From Terriglobia bacterium (GTDB lineage: Bacteria > Acidobacteriota > Terriglobia > JAJPHL01), in NCBI GenBank assembly GCA_021325275.1, contig JAJPHL010000055.1, positions 186,001 through 250,000 on the forward strand: DNA of 64,000 nt, in the 5' to 3' direction. Numbering within the stretch: the stretch's first letter is position 1; every line of letters starts with the position of its first letter. This document shows positions 43,270 through 53,096 of the stretch, piece after piece. The notes below the pieces were generated by a model. That model searched no databases. It was not told the origin of the DNA and saw only the letters and a program-made list of their open reading frames with translations. The position numbers and the translations under genes are program-made.

Positions 43270-43380
43270 AAATTTAACCACGGAGAACACTGAGTACCCA
43301 CAGAGGACTCAGAGAACGTTTACCATTGGTTGAGCATCTCTGTGTTCTCTGTGTTTCTCAGTGTTCTCCGTGGTTAATTT
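43270..43380. repeat. Dispersed-type inverted repeat near the cytochrome gene
   Basis: AAATTTAACCACGGAGAACACTGAG (43270-43294) pairs with its near-perfect complement at 43357-43380, with further GAGAACAC and GTGTTCTC patches between. The phrase CCACGGAGAACACnGAG is a common intergenic repeat in Acidobacteriota and other soil bacteria. No gene is seen in 43190-43447 otherwise. Confidence 0.65.
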
Positions 43381-43447
43381 CCAAAGGAGCACGGACTCGC
43401 ATCAGGAAGCTGGGCCGGCATTCTTGGCCGGGCCTCGGGCCTCGGTC

Positions 43448-45895
43448 TTATTCGTGTCGCAAGGCCACCAGCGGATCCACGCGCGACGCGCGGCGCGCCG
43501 GAATCCATCCCGCGGCCAGCGCGACGGCTGCCAGAATCGCCGCGACCGCGAGCAACGTCGCGTTGTCGCGCAACGTGAGCGACGCGGCGAGAAACGTCCC
43601 GGCGTCGCCGGCACGCGTGAAGACGAAGCGCGCCAACGCGCGGGTCGCCGCCAACGCCGCGACCGCGCCGAACACAACGCCCGTGGCAGCCAGCATCATC
43701 ACGCGCGACAGCACCATGTTGCGAACGTCCGAGATTCGCGCGCCCAGCGCCATGCGAATGCCGATTTCGTGGGTGCGTTCCGACACCGAATACGCCAGCA
43801 CGCCGTACGTCCCAATCGCGGCCAGCGCCAGCGCGATGATCGCGAACGCCATGAGCAATCGCGTTTGAAAAAGCGGCTCGGCGGTGGTCAGCGCGATCAA
43901 GTCATCCATCGTCGCGAGCGACTGCACAGGCTGATCGCGATCCACCTCGCGCAGCACGTCGCGCATGGAGGCGGAGAGCGAGTCTCCCGGCGCGGCTGCC
44001 GTGCGGACGCCGAACGTCATGTGGTCCAGGAAGTATTTCGACTCCAGTTGCGTGTACGGCTGATACAACGCCGCCATCGGACGGTCGCGCAGATCGCGCT
44101 GCAACACCTCGCCGACCACGCCGACGACCGTCATCCACGGCGACTGGGGCGTGGGATTGTCGTCCATGGTGATTTGCTGGCCGAGCGCCGCTTGCGGACC
44201 GCCGGGCCACAATTCCTTGGCCACCGACTCGCTGACCACCGCGGCCAGCGGCGCGCCCGCGCCGTCGCGCGCGTCGAACTCGCGGCCCGCGAGAAGCGGA
44301 ATTCCCATCGCCGCGAAGTATCCGGCATTCACGGCCGGCTTGGCGACGATAAATCCTTGCGGCATCTTCCGTCCACCGCTCATGTTGAAGTTGCCGCTAA
44401 TCAGCACGCGTCCCAGCGGCCGCCAATTCACGGCGACCGCCGACTGCGCGCCGGGCAGCGCCGCCAGTTTTTCAAGCGTGCGCGCGTGGAATTCCCGCAT
44501 CTGCTCCGCGGTGCGATACACCGACGACGGCAAGTCGACGGTCATGGTCATCAGGTTGCCCGTGCGAAATCCGGGATTCGTCGAACGCATTTGCCAAAAA
44601 CTCTTGGCCATCCACCCGGCGCCGGAAAGGAGAACCAGCGCCAGCGACAGTTCCGAAATCACCAGAATGTGGCGCAATCCGCCGCCGCGCCGCGACGACG
44701 TCCGGCCGCCTTGACTCAATCCCGTGAGTTGATCGCGGCACACGGCTTGCAGCGCGGGCGCGAGTCCAAAGACAATTCCGGTGACCAGGGAGATTCCGAA
44801 GGCGAACGCGAAGACCACGGCGTCCACGCGGATTTCCGCGGTTCGCGGAATGCTTCCCTTGGGCGCCAGCGAAAGCAGCAACGGCACGCCCCACGTCGCC
44901 ACCAGCAATCCGGCCGCGCCGCCCGCGAGCGATAGCAACACGCTTTCGGTGAGCAACTGGCGCATGACGCGCCAGCGTCCAGCCCCTAACGCGCTGCGCA
45001 CCGCGATCTCCTGGCGCCGGCGCACCGCACGAATCAACAGCAAGTTGGCCACGTTCGCGCATGCGATCAGCAGCACGAAGAGCACGGCCCACGAAAAAAT
45101 CTCCAGCGACTTGCGCGCGTCGCCCACCAGCAACTCTTTCAACGGAAGAACCTCCGCCAGGGCCCGTTCTTTCTTGCTGGGGGGCCGGACGGATTGCGTG
45201 AACGCCGTCAAATCCGCGAGCGCCTGTTCCCGCGTGACATCCGGTTTCAGCCGGCCGATCACCGACGAGGCCAGCGAGTTGTGCGAATTGAAATTCAACG
45301 CCAGCGGAACCCACACTTCGCTGTCGGCGGGAAATGCAAATCCCGCCGGCATCACCGCGATTACCGTGTGCGGCACGCCGTCGAGCAGGATTCGCGATCC
45401 CACCGTCTCCCGCGACGCACCGAAGCGCGAGCGCCAGATTCGATCGCTCAGCATCACGACGCTTTCCCCGCCCGGGCGGTCTTCCTCCGGCGCGATCGCG
45501 CGCCCAATCGCCGGATTCACGCCGAGCGTCGCCAGGAAATTCGCGGTGACGCGCGTGGTTTTCAGGCGCGCCGGATCGCCCGCGCCGGTCAGCGTCATGT
45601 CGCCGCCGTTGAACATGGCCAGGTGCTCGAACGCGCGGTTCGATTTTTCGAAGCTCACATAATCGCGATCCACCATCGAGGGTCCGAACTGAAACGGCCC
45701 GCCCATCCAGCGAAACGACACGAGCGTCAGGCGGGACGCGTCCGGGAACGGCAGCGGACGCAGCAACACGCCGTTCAATACCGTGAAGACCGCGGTGTTT
45801 GCGCCGATCCCCAAGGCCAGCGCGGCAATGGCGATCGCGGCAAACCCCTTTTGACGCGCGAGCGTCCGGAGCGCGAAACGGATGTCCTGGATCAT
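43448..45895 (-). CDS. Orphan MacB/FtsX-type permease (ADOP family)
   Basis: 815 aa from ATG 45895 (MIQDIRFALRTLARQKGF), with a GAGGGA ribosome site just upstream; the longer frame is not needed. The first helix block reads ALALGIGANTAVFTVLNGVLLRPLPF, followed by a large periplasmic MacB-like core. Then two FtsX permease blocks appear (VANLLLIRAVRRRQEIAVRSALGA and TYGVLAYSVSERTHEIGIRMALGA). Two permease halves in one chain without an adjacent ATPase is the hallmark of the acidobacterial duplicated orphan permeases. Possible lipoprotein or small-molecule transport; function not established. Confidence 0.9.
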   Translation of the reverse strand: MIQDIRFALRTLARQKGFAAIAIAALALGIGANTAVFTVLNGVLLRPLPFPDASRLTLVSFRWMGGPFQFGPSMVDRDYVSFEKSNRAFEHLAMFNGGDMTLTGAGDPARLKTTRVTANFLATLGVNPAIGRAIAPEEDRPGGESVVMLSDRIWRSRFGASRETVGSRILLDGVPHTVIAVMPAGFAFPADSEVWVPLALNFNSHNSLASSVIGRLKPDVTREQALADLTAFTQSVRPPSKKERALAEVLPLKELLVGDARKSLEIFSWAVLFVLLIACANVANLLLIRAVRRRQEIAVRSALGAGRWRVMRQLLTESVLLSLAGGAAGLLVATWGVPLLLSLAPKGSIPRTAEIRVDAVVFAFAFGISLVTGIVFGLAPALQAVCRDQLTGLSQGGRTSSRRGGGLRHILVISELSLALVLLSGAGWMAKSFWQMRSTNPGFRTGNLMTMTVDLPSSVYRTAEQMREFHARTLEKLAALPGAQSAVAVNWRPLGRVLISGNFNMSGGRKMPQGFIVAKPAVNAGYFAAMGIPLLAGREFDARDGAGAPLAAVVSESVAKELWPGGPQAALGQQITMDDNPTPQSPWMTVVGVVGEVLQRDLRDRPMAALYQPYTQLESKYFLDHMTFGVRTAAAPGDSLSASMRDVLREVDRDQPVQSLATMDDLIALTTAEPLFQTRLLMAFAIIALALAAIGTYGVLAYSVSERTHEIGIRMALGARISDVRNMVLSRVMMLAATGVVFGAVAALAATRALARFVFTRAGDAGTFLAASLTLRDNATLLAVAAILAAVALAAGWIPARRASRVDPLVALRHE

Positions 45896-46099
45896 GCTTC
45901 CCTCAAAGCACTTTGCCGACCACCACGGAACGGTCTTGTATTCTTCCACTTGCGTGACCGTGCCGGGCAAACTGGGCGTCGCTTGCGGGCACTCGGTGTT
46001 CGCAGGCGGACAAGAAACTCGGGCCTCGGGCCTGGGAAGTCAGGCCTCGTTTTTGTTCGTGTGTAACCCCCTTGCTCCGCAGCACGTTACAATGGGGAG

Positions 46100-47485
46100 A
46101 TGGAAACTGACAAGTCCGCTCCCGACCGCGTGCTGATCGTGGAAGACGAAGACGGCGCGCGCGCGGGACTCGCGGCAGTGGTGGAGAGTTGGGGTTACCG
46201 CGCTGCGACGGCCCGAGATGGATTAGAAGCACTCGAAAAACTTTCAGCGGTCGCGCCGGCGGTGATGATCACCGATCTGAAAATGCCGCGACTCGACGGC
46301 TTGGGCTTGCTGCGCAAACTGCGCGAGGAACCCGATTCGCCCCCAGCCATCGTGCTCACCGCGCACGGCGACGAAGCGGCCTTGCAGGAAGCGCTGGAAC
46401 TCGGGGCGTTCTGGTTTCTGGAAAAGCCGTTGCGCACGCACATGCTCCGTGTCCTGGTGGATCGCGCGGGAATGCTGCGCCGCGAGCAGCGCGGCAAGCG
46501 CGTGGCTGAACTGAACCTGGCGCGCGCCGGAAAATTGGGATCGCTGGTCGGTGATTCTGCCGCGATGCAGGAAGTTTTTCGTCTGCTGAACATGGTGGGG
46601 CCGAGTAAGGCTTCCGTGTTGATTACGGGCGAGAGCGGCGCCGGAAAAGAATTGGTGGCGCGCACGATTCACGACTTGAGTCCGCGGAGAGATCGCCCAT
46701 TTGTGGCGATCAACTGCTCGGCGATTCCGGAAACGCTGATGGAAAGCGAAATCTTCGGCCACGAGCGCGGCGCGTTCACCGGCGCGCAAGAGCGCCGTGC
46801 GGGATGCTTCGAACTCGCCGACGGCGGCACGCTGCTGCTTGATGAGATCGGTGAGATGCCGGCGGCGACGCAAGCGAAACTGCTGCGCGTCCTCGAGGAT
46901 TCCAAAGTTCGGCGGCTCGGCGGCAAGCAGGAGATCGAAGTCGACGTGCGCGTGCTCGCGGCCACCAATCGCGACCCCGAAGAGGCCGTGCGCGACGGCA
47001 GTTTGCGCCAGGATTTGTTTTTCCGCTTGAACGTGTTTCAGATTTACATGCCGCCGTTGCGCGAGCATCCATCCGACCTTACAAAACTCGTCGAATCGCT
47101 CCTGAAATCGCTCGACGAAAAACACGACCGCCAAGTGCTGCGCGTTTCCCCGGAGGTGATGGAGCGATTCCGCCAGTACACTTGGCCCGGCAACGTGCGC
47201 GAATTGCGCAACACGCTGGAGCGCGCGTTGGTGGTGGCTCCCGGCGAAACGATTGAAACCTCGCATCTGCCGCCGCAATTCGGGCAAAGCCGTTTGCAAG
47301 CCGCGCCCGGCGATTCCGGCGACGCCGTGCGTCTGGAACTTGGCACCACGGTCGCGGAGGCGGAACGCCGCTTGATTTTGAAAACACTGGAAGCGCAGAA
47401 TAACAACAAGACCCGCGCGGCCGAGGTGCTGGGCATCAGCTTGAAGACGCTGCACAACAAGCTGAAGGAATACCGAGAGGAGTAG
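46100..47485 (+). CDS. NtrC-family sigma-54-dependent response regulator
   Basis: 461 aa. Receiver domain 1-125 with phosphoacceptor D59 (MITDLKMPRLDG), then an AAA+ domain with GESGAGKE Walker A, the sigma-54 contact loop GAFTGA, and GGTLLLDEIGEMP Walker B. A Fis-type helix-turn-helix closes the protein (TRAAEVLGISLKTLHNKLKEY). TACAAT (46088-46093) sits 6 bases before the ATG. The kinase gene follows 11 bases later, so this is a two-component operon. Confidence 0.96.
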   Translation: METDKSAPDRVLIVEDEDGARAGLAAVVESWGYRAATARDGLEALEKLSAVAPAVMITDLKMPRLDGLGLLRKLREEPDSPPAIVLTAHGDEAALQEALELGAFWFLEKPLRTHMLRVLVDRAGMLRREQRGKRVAELNLARAGKLGSLVGDSAAMQEVFRLLNMVGPSKASVLITGESGAGKELVARTIHDLSPRRDRPFVAINCSAIPETLMESEIFGHERGAFTGAQERRAGCFELADGGTLLLDEIGEMPAATQAKLLRVLEDSKVRRLGGKQEIEVDVRVLAATNRDPEEAVRDGSLRQDLFFRLNVFQIYMPPLREHPSDLTKLVESLLKSLDEKHDRQVLRVSPEVMERFRQYTWPGNVRELRNTLERALVVAPGETIETSHLPPQFGQSRLQAAPGDSGDAVRLELGTTVAEAERRLILKTLEAQNNNKTRAAEVLGISLKTLHNKLKEYREE

Positions 47486-47496
47486 GCGTCCGCTCA

Positions 47497-49370
47497 ATGA
47501 CGCTGAAGACCAAGCTCCGTCTGGCATTGCTCGGCGTTGTCTTCGCCGTGGTGCTGGCCTATTCCTGGCTTTACATTTCTCTTCTCACGAACAAGGAATT
47601 CGAGCAGTCCAACGATCTCGCGGTCTACGTGAGCCGCGAAATTTCCGACAAAGCGATGCAGGCGTTGGAAGACGCCAAGGCCGCCGCTCCCGGCCTGATG
47701 TCGAGCGGCGATCCGGTGAAAGTGGAATCGATGGTCAAGCGCGCTATGGCCTCAAATCCCGCGCTGACGTCGCTGCTCGAGTCAATTCCCAGTTTCTCGT
47801 ACACGGTCATCTACGCCGAAGTGGTGGACCAGGACGGCACGATCATCGCGCACTCCGATCCCGAGCAAGCGGGCAAACCGGCCGTGCCGCGGCCGGCGTT
47901 TGAACCGCTGACCAACGCCGGCGTGATGCAGCAGCTTCGCGTGGCCCTCGGCCCCGCGCAGGTCTACGAGATTGCCAACTCGCTCGATTTAACGATCAAC
48001 GAACGTGCTTATCCGTTCGTGCAGGTACGCGTGGGAATCAGCTCCGTTTTCCTCGGCAACACGATTTTCCTGAAGCAAGAACTGCGCCAAGCTCTGGGAC
48101 TGATCGGATTTTCTCTGGCCGCCGCGCTGGCCTTCGGGTGGGCGGCCACCAGCGTGCTCCTGCGCCCGCTTGGATCGATCCGCGAATCGCTCGACTTGAT
48201 GACCAAGGGTCAATTTGACGCAGTGGCGCAGGTGGCGCCGACGCGTCCCGGCGAGTTCGGCGAAGTGGCCAGCAAGATTTCGCTTCTGGGGCAGCAATTC
48301 CGCGATGTGCGCGAGAACATGGCGCAGCTTCTGCACGGCTTGGAAGAAGCGCTGATGCTCTTTACGCGCGAAGGCCGCGCGATTTTGGCCAGCGACAAAG
48401 TACACGAATTCCTGAGTCTCGCGCCGGCGGAGATTCTCGGCCACCAAGTAGAAGAAGTTCTCGCGTCGCAGCCGGAGTTGTCGCAAATTGTCTCGCAGGC
48501 GATTCACGCGGGAGTGCCGCTCTTGCGGCGCGAAATCGAACTCGACGGCCGGCGCGTTGCGGTGTCGGTGCAATTCATCAGCGGACTTGTGCCGGAAGAT
48601 GGGACGTCGGAGCACCCGCCTTCAGGCACGGCGGGCGCGGCGCTGGTGAGTTTGCGCGACGCCGAGTCGGTGCGGCGCCTGGAGTCGCAGATCGAAATGT
48701 CGAACCGCTTGGCGGCGATCGGACGCCTCACTTCGGGCGTGGCGCATGAAGTGCGCAATCCTCTGAACGCGATCGTGCTGCACGTGGACGCGCTGAAGGC
48801 GAAACTGAAGTCGCCGGACGCGGCGATTTCCGAGCATCTGGAAATTGTGGCGCGCGAGATTTATCGCCTCGATCGCGTGGTCCGCACATTCCTCGATTTC
48901 ACGCGTCCCGTGCGTTTGAATTTGCAGGAGACGGATTTGAACGCGCTGCTGCGCGAAGTTGTGGGACTCGCCTCCGCCGAAGCAGACACGCGCCATGTAC
49001 ATCTGGCATTCGATCCCGACGGCGTGCGGCCGACCGTGCGCGTGGATCGCGATTTGATCAAGCAAGCCATCCTCAACATCGTGCTGAACGGTTGCCAGGC
49101 GATGCCCGAGGGCGGCGAGTTGCAAGTGACGGAGCAGGTTTCCGGCGGCGCCGTGGAAATCGCGGTGAGCGATCAAGGGCCGGCATTCCGCCCGACATTC
49201 AGGACAAAGTTTTCGACTTGTACTTCACCACGCGCGAGCGCGGCTCGGGTATGGGATTGCCGATGGCTTTCCGCGCGTTTCAACTGCACAACGGAACGGT
49301 GGAATTTCACAATCGACAGGAGGGCGGCGCGGTTTTTCAAATGCGTTTGCCGCTGGCATCGTCAGTATGA
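47497..49370 (+). CDS. Histidine kinase partner of the NtrC regulator, with an apparent frameshift
   Basis: Two N-terminal helices enclose a periplasmic sensor (~25-200), then HAMP (~210-270), a PAS-like segment (~280-350), the phosphoacceptor block GVAHEVRNPLNAI and the ATP-binding domain. Near 49180 the frame changes: DQGPAFRP replaces the expected DQGPGIPP, and the rest (IPPDIQDKVFDLYFTTRERGSGMGLPMAF to the end) is perfect in the next frame, as if one G is missing. With that base restored the protein is about 625 aa and ends at TGA 49368-49370, inside an ATGA overlap with the next gene. The long alternative reading to 49875 is not real. Confidence 0.88.
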
Positions 49371-50047
49371 AAAACGCTCTCTTCATTCTCGCGCTGCTCG
49401 CGCTGGCGTTGTCTTTCACAGCGTGCCAGAAAGCGCCGAAAGTCTACGCCGGACCGCCGCCACCTCAGCCGGGAGCATCGAGCAGTCCCGCGGACGCCAC
49501 GCCCCCGACGAAACCCGCGACGCCGCCAGCCGAGTCCAAAGACGTCCCACCGAAGAAAGTCGAGCCCACGCCGGAAGTCGCACCGCCCACCGTGCCGCCG
49601 GCGACGCCGCCACCGGAAACCAAAGACGTCCCGCCGGTGATGCCCGACAAACCGCCGCCCACCAGGAACCCGCTGCGTCCGCCGAAAGCGCCGCCGCTCG
49701 CGCCGCCGCTGCCGAAAGCAGACACCGCGCCGCCGAAACAAGATCCTGTGCCGGCGCCTGCGCCGACCGTCCCCGCGCCGACGACGACGATCGTAGCTTC
49801 GCTGCCGCCCGCCGAGCAGTACGCGTATCGCCGGCGCGCCGAGCGCGCGATTCTGGACGCGCAACGAAATATTGACGTTCTGAAAGAGGCGCGGATCAGC
49901 CGCGACGATCAATCGACGCTGCGCCAAGCCGCCACCTTCCTGCGCGATGCGCAAAGATTGCTGAAAGCCGGCGACGTCGTCGGCGCCACGACGCTAGGCG
50001 AAAAAGCGCGCTTGTTATCGCAGGATTTGCGCAGGCGATACAGCTAA
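49367..50047 (+). CDS. Proline-rich lipoprotein
   Basis: 226 aa. The N-terminus MKNALFILALLALALSFTAC is a lipoprotein signal with a lipobox-like SFTAC. Residues ~25-145 are extremely Pro-rich with PP and KDVPP repeats, a spacer that could cross the peptidoglycan. The last ~70 residues form a charged helical domain (RRRAERAILDAQRNIDVLKEAR, FLRDAQRLLKAGD). It overlaps the kinase gene by ATGA, so it is part of the two-component operon, perhaps as an envelope sensor or effector. Confidence 0.82.
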   Translation: MKNALFILALLALALSFTACQKAPKVYAGPPPPQPGASSSPADATPPTKPATPPAESKDVPPKKVEPTPEVAPPTVPPATPPPETKDVPPVMPDKPPPTRNPLRPPKAPPLAPPLPKADTAPPKQDPVPAPAPTVPAPTTTIVASLPPAEQYAYRRRAERAILDAQRNIDVLKEARISRDDQSTLRQAATFLRDAQRLLKAGDVVGATTLGEKARLLSQDLRRRYS

Positions 50048-50088
50048 CGTCCGGCGCATTGGTGCGTCCAACCTCGGGGGGATTCCGC

Positions 50089-51054
50089 ATGTCACTTCGC
50101 CGCTGCTGGGTGTTGCTGCTTTTCTCATTCGTTGCCGTCGCGCAAGCGCCCGAACCGAATCGCGATCCCATGAAGGCGCGATTGGTCACGACCGACATCG
50201 TCAATTTCTGGAACGCCTACGACAAAGCGACGCTCGCCAACGCCGGCGACGTCTTCCAGCGCGATTACATCGACGCAGGCTCGCCCGGCATGCGCGGTTT
50301 TCTGCAAGGCCGCATCGGAAACGGACGCGTGTTGGCGGGCACCGTGGCGTCGCGGCCGAAATACTATGCGGCGATCCGTGAAAACACGCTGTCGCTCGAT
50401 CGGAAGCCGGAAATCAAAGCGGCGATTCACGCGAGTTTTCGCAAGATGAAGGAGATTTATCCCGACGCGATTTTTCCAGACGTCTATTTCCTGATCGGCC
50501 GGATGAATTCCGCGGGCACCACCGGCGCGGGCGGTCTGCTGATCGGAGTAGAGATGAACGCGCGTGACGACAAAACGCCGGTCGACGAATTGGACCCATG
50601 GTCGCGCGCGGTTACCGGCACCATCGACGTGATGCCGAACATCGTGGCGCACGAGTTGATTCACATCGAGCAGCAGCACGCGAATCCTTTGCACGGGCTC
50701 AGTGGCAAACAGACGCTGTTGTCGGCCGCCCTCGGGGAGGGAGCCGGCGATTTTCTCGGCGAAATCATTTCCGGCGGAATCATCAATCGCGTACAGCGGA
50801 AATTCGGCGACGACCATGAACAAGAGCTTTGGACCGAATTCAGCGCGGCGATGCACGGCACCGAGACGAACCGCTGGCTCTACGAAGGCGATAAGGCCCA
50901 GGGCCGTCCCGCGGACATGGGCTATTACGAAGGCTACAAAATCTGCCAAGCGTACTACAACAAGGCCACCGACAAGCAAGCGGCCGTGCGCACGATTCTC
51001 GAGATGAAAGATCCCGAAGGGTTTTTGAAAGAGAGCGGTTACGACCCTCGCTAA
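50089..51054 (+). CDS. Secreted HEXXH metalloprotease-like protein (DUF2268-type)
   Basis: 321 aa from ATG 50089, with GGGGGG-type ribosome site; MSLRRCWVLLLFSFVAVAQA is the signal peptide. The zinc motif HELIH is in NIVAHELIHIEQQHA, followed ~25 residues later by GEGAGDFLGEII, the usual third ligand context for DUF2268/GldB-like putative zinc proteases. It is the last gene of the NtrC-kinase-lipoprotein run (gap 41 bases). Its stop overlaps the stop of the convergent spermidine-synthase fusion (CTAA, 51051-51054). Confidence 0.82.
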   Translation: MSLRRCWVLLLFSFVAVAQAPEPNRDPMKARLVTTDIVNFWNAYDKATLANAGDVFQRDYIDAGSPGMRGFLQGRIGNGRVLAGTVASRPKYYAAIRENTLSLDRKPEIKAAIHASFRKMKEIYPDAIFPDVYFLIGRMNSAGTTGAGGLLIGVEMNARDDKTPVDELDPWSRAVTGTIDVMPNIVAHELIHIEQQHANPLHGLSGKQTLLSAALGEGAGDFLGEIISGGIINRVQRKFGDDHEQELWTEFSAAMHGTETNRWLYEGDKAQGRPADMGYYEGYKICQAYYNKATDKQAAVRTILEMKDPEGFLKESGYDPR

Positions 51055-53072
51055 AACCGGAGCACCCGCCACAAGCTTGTAAAATCGTCACGCCACTCGA
51101 GTGGCGGGCGATCCTGCGGTGTCCATTCGTTGATTGCTTGCTGAATCGCGGGCGATTGCCACAACGCATCGTTGCCGCTGACAATCATCCATGTTGCTTC
51201 AAACTCACCGCGATCCGGATGCGCCGCGGAAATCACGCGTGCTGCACGCCAATTCATGCGGGCGCCGATGGCGCGCACCACGGGCGCCAGATCGAGCGTG
51301 CGATTGGAAATGTGAAACAGCAACACGCCGTCGTCGCGCAGATGCCGGCGATAGATCGCCGCGCACTCCGAAGTGAGCAAATGCGCCGGGATGGCGTCGC
51401 TGGTGAACGCGTCGACCGCCAGCACGTCGTATTGCGGTGGCGACGCTTTCTTGGACAACTCGGTCGCGAGCACGAGCCGCGCGTCGCCGGGAATCACTTC
51501 GACACCGACATTGCGTAAAAGAGCCTCGCGCCGAAACGTAAAGTAGTCGGCGGAGATTCGGTCGACGGCCGGATTGATTTCATAAAAGCGAATCGTGTCG
51601 CCCGCTCGTCCGTAGGCCGCCGCCGTTCCCACACCCAAACCGATTACGCCGATGCGTCGCGAGGATTTTCGCTCAAAATCCATGACCAGACCTAGCGCGC
51701 TATCGGGACCAAAATATGCTGTTGGCCAATCTCTGTGGACGGCGTCTTGATACTGGAATCCGTGGATGGTTCGGCCGTGCGTCAACGTGCGAACGTTGCC
51801 GGCCCCACTCAGCCTAAGAATGCCGTAAAAATTTCGCGTGGCCGCCAGCGCATTGCTATCGCCGCCCCCATACGCGAGATCAACGCCGAGAAACGCGGCC
51901 ATCACGAGTCCTGCAATCGCCGATTGGGTCAGCATCGGCTGTACGGAAAGCTTCAGCAGCGTGCCGCTGCGATACCAGGCGATCAACGCGAGTGCACACG
52001 CGGCGGCCATCGCCAGCGGAAATTCCGTGAAGTCGGTGAAGATACGCGGTGCGATCGCCGCCACGAAGACGCCGCCCAGCGCGCCGCCCGCCGAAACGGT
52101 GAGATAAAAGCGCGTCAGGTTTCCGCGTGCGGGTTTCGACGCCGCGAGCTCGCCGTGGCAGACCATGCACACGGCGACAAGCGTCAGTGTATCGACGAGA
52201 ATGTGCGGCCAGACCGGAACGCTCACACTCAGCGCGGCCAACGCGCAGGCCACCGGCGCGAGAATCGCCAGCGCCAGCCCAAACGCGCGGCGGTTGTACC
52301 ATCGCGGATGGTCGAAGCACACCGTGAACGTCAACAGGTAGAGCGCCAACGGCAGAATCCACAGGAAGGGAATCACCGCGACTTCCTGGCACATCTGATT
52401 CGTTACGGCGAGCAGCATCGTCGACCCGCACGCTGCGAGCGCGAGCCAGTAGGCAGTCTCGCGCGCTGAAATTGGCAGCGCAGGCTCGGCCGGCGTGGAG
52501 GCTGCGGTGGGATCGAGCGCCGCGCGAATCGCCAGGACGATGTACACGACGTATCCAGCGCTCCAAATCCAGAATTGATGTTGCACGGAAATCCATGGCT
52601 CGATGGCCACGGGATAACTCAACAGCGCCAGAAAACTTGCGGCATTCGAGACGGCGTACAAGCGGTACACGTCGTCGCCACGCGCCCATGCTTGCATCAA
52701 CGGGCTCGTCGACGCCAGCATCAAGTACGGAAGACCAATCACGCCTCCGAGAAGCAGCAGGATTCGCAACACGGGATCGCCGCCCGTGGCCGCCGACCGC
52801 CATCGCTCGGCATCAAGCATCAGCCACAGAAACGGAGCCGAAATCGCCAGCGCGACGACATGCGCGCGGCGCGATGTTCTCGTAGAGAGTCGCGCGACGA
52901 CGTGCGCGTACGCATATCCCGCCAGCAGCAGCGCTTGAAACAGCAGGAGACACGTGGTCCACACGGCGGGGCCGCCGCCAAAATTCGGCAGAATGCGTCT
53001 GCCGGCCATCGGCTGAAGCGCGAAAAGCAGGAATGCGCCGAGAAAGACGGGCCCTGCATAACGTCGTGTCAC
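51051..53072 (-). CDS. Membrane protein fused to a spermidine synthase-like domain
   Basis: 673 aa from GTG 53072, chosen because TATCAT (53080-53085 on the minus strand) is 7 bases before it. The first ~430 residues are transporter-like membrane helices ([40 protein letters not shown]). The last ~240 are a Rossmann methyltransferase fold of the spermidine synthase type ([42 protein letters not shown]). This is the known fused MFS/spermidine synthase architecture. Whether it makes a polyamine cannot be told. Confidence 0.86.
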   Translation of the reverse strand: MTRRYAGPVFLGAFLLFALQPMAGRRILPNFGGGPAVWTTCLLLFQALLLAGYAYAHVVARLSTRTSRRAHVVALAISAPFLWLMLDAERWRSAATGGDPVLRILLLLGGVIGLPYLMLASTSPLMQAWARGDDVYRLYAVSNAASFLALLSYPVAIEPWISVQHQFWIWSAGYVVYIVLAIRAALDPTAASTPAEPALPISARETAYWLALAACGSTMLLAVTNQMCQEVAVIPFLWILPLALYLLTFTVCFDHPRWYNRRAFGLALAILAPVACALAALSVSVPVWPHILVDTLTLVAVCMVCHGELAASKPARGNLTRFYLTVSAGGALGGVFVAAIAPRIFTDFTEFPLAMAAACALALIAWYRSGTLLKLSVQPMLTQSAIAGLVMAAFLGVDLAYGGGDSNALAATRNFYGILRLSGAGNVRTLTHGRTIHGFQYQDAVHRDWPTAYFGPDSALGLVMDFERKSSRRIGVIGLGVGTAAAYGRAGDTIRFYEINPAVDRISADYFTFRREALLRNVGVEVIPGDARLVLATELSKKASPPQYDVLAVDAFTSDAIPAHLLTSECAAIYRRHLRDDGVLLFHISNRTLDLAPVVRAIGARMNWRAARVISAAHPDRGEFEATWMIVSGNDALWQSPAIQQAINEWTPQDRPPLEWRDDFTSLWRVLRF

Positions 53073-53096
53073 GCCAGCGATGATATAACGTCACCA
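53073..53096. promoter_or_regulatory. Overlapping divergent leaderless promoters
   Basis: The 24-base gap between the two divergent start codons holds TATCAT for the minus gene and TATAAC for the plus gene. Together they form ATGATATAAC (53080-53089), so the -10 boxes overlap. Each is 7 bases from its start codon. Only one polymerase could bind at a time. Confidence 0.6.

Noticed and set aside
49371-49875. C-terminal extension of the kinase reading frame to 49875
   Set aside because: It is the wrong frame after a missing base; the correct end is the ATGA overlap at 49367-49370.
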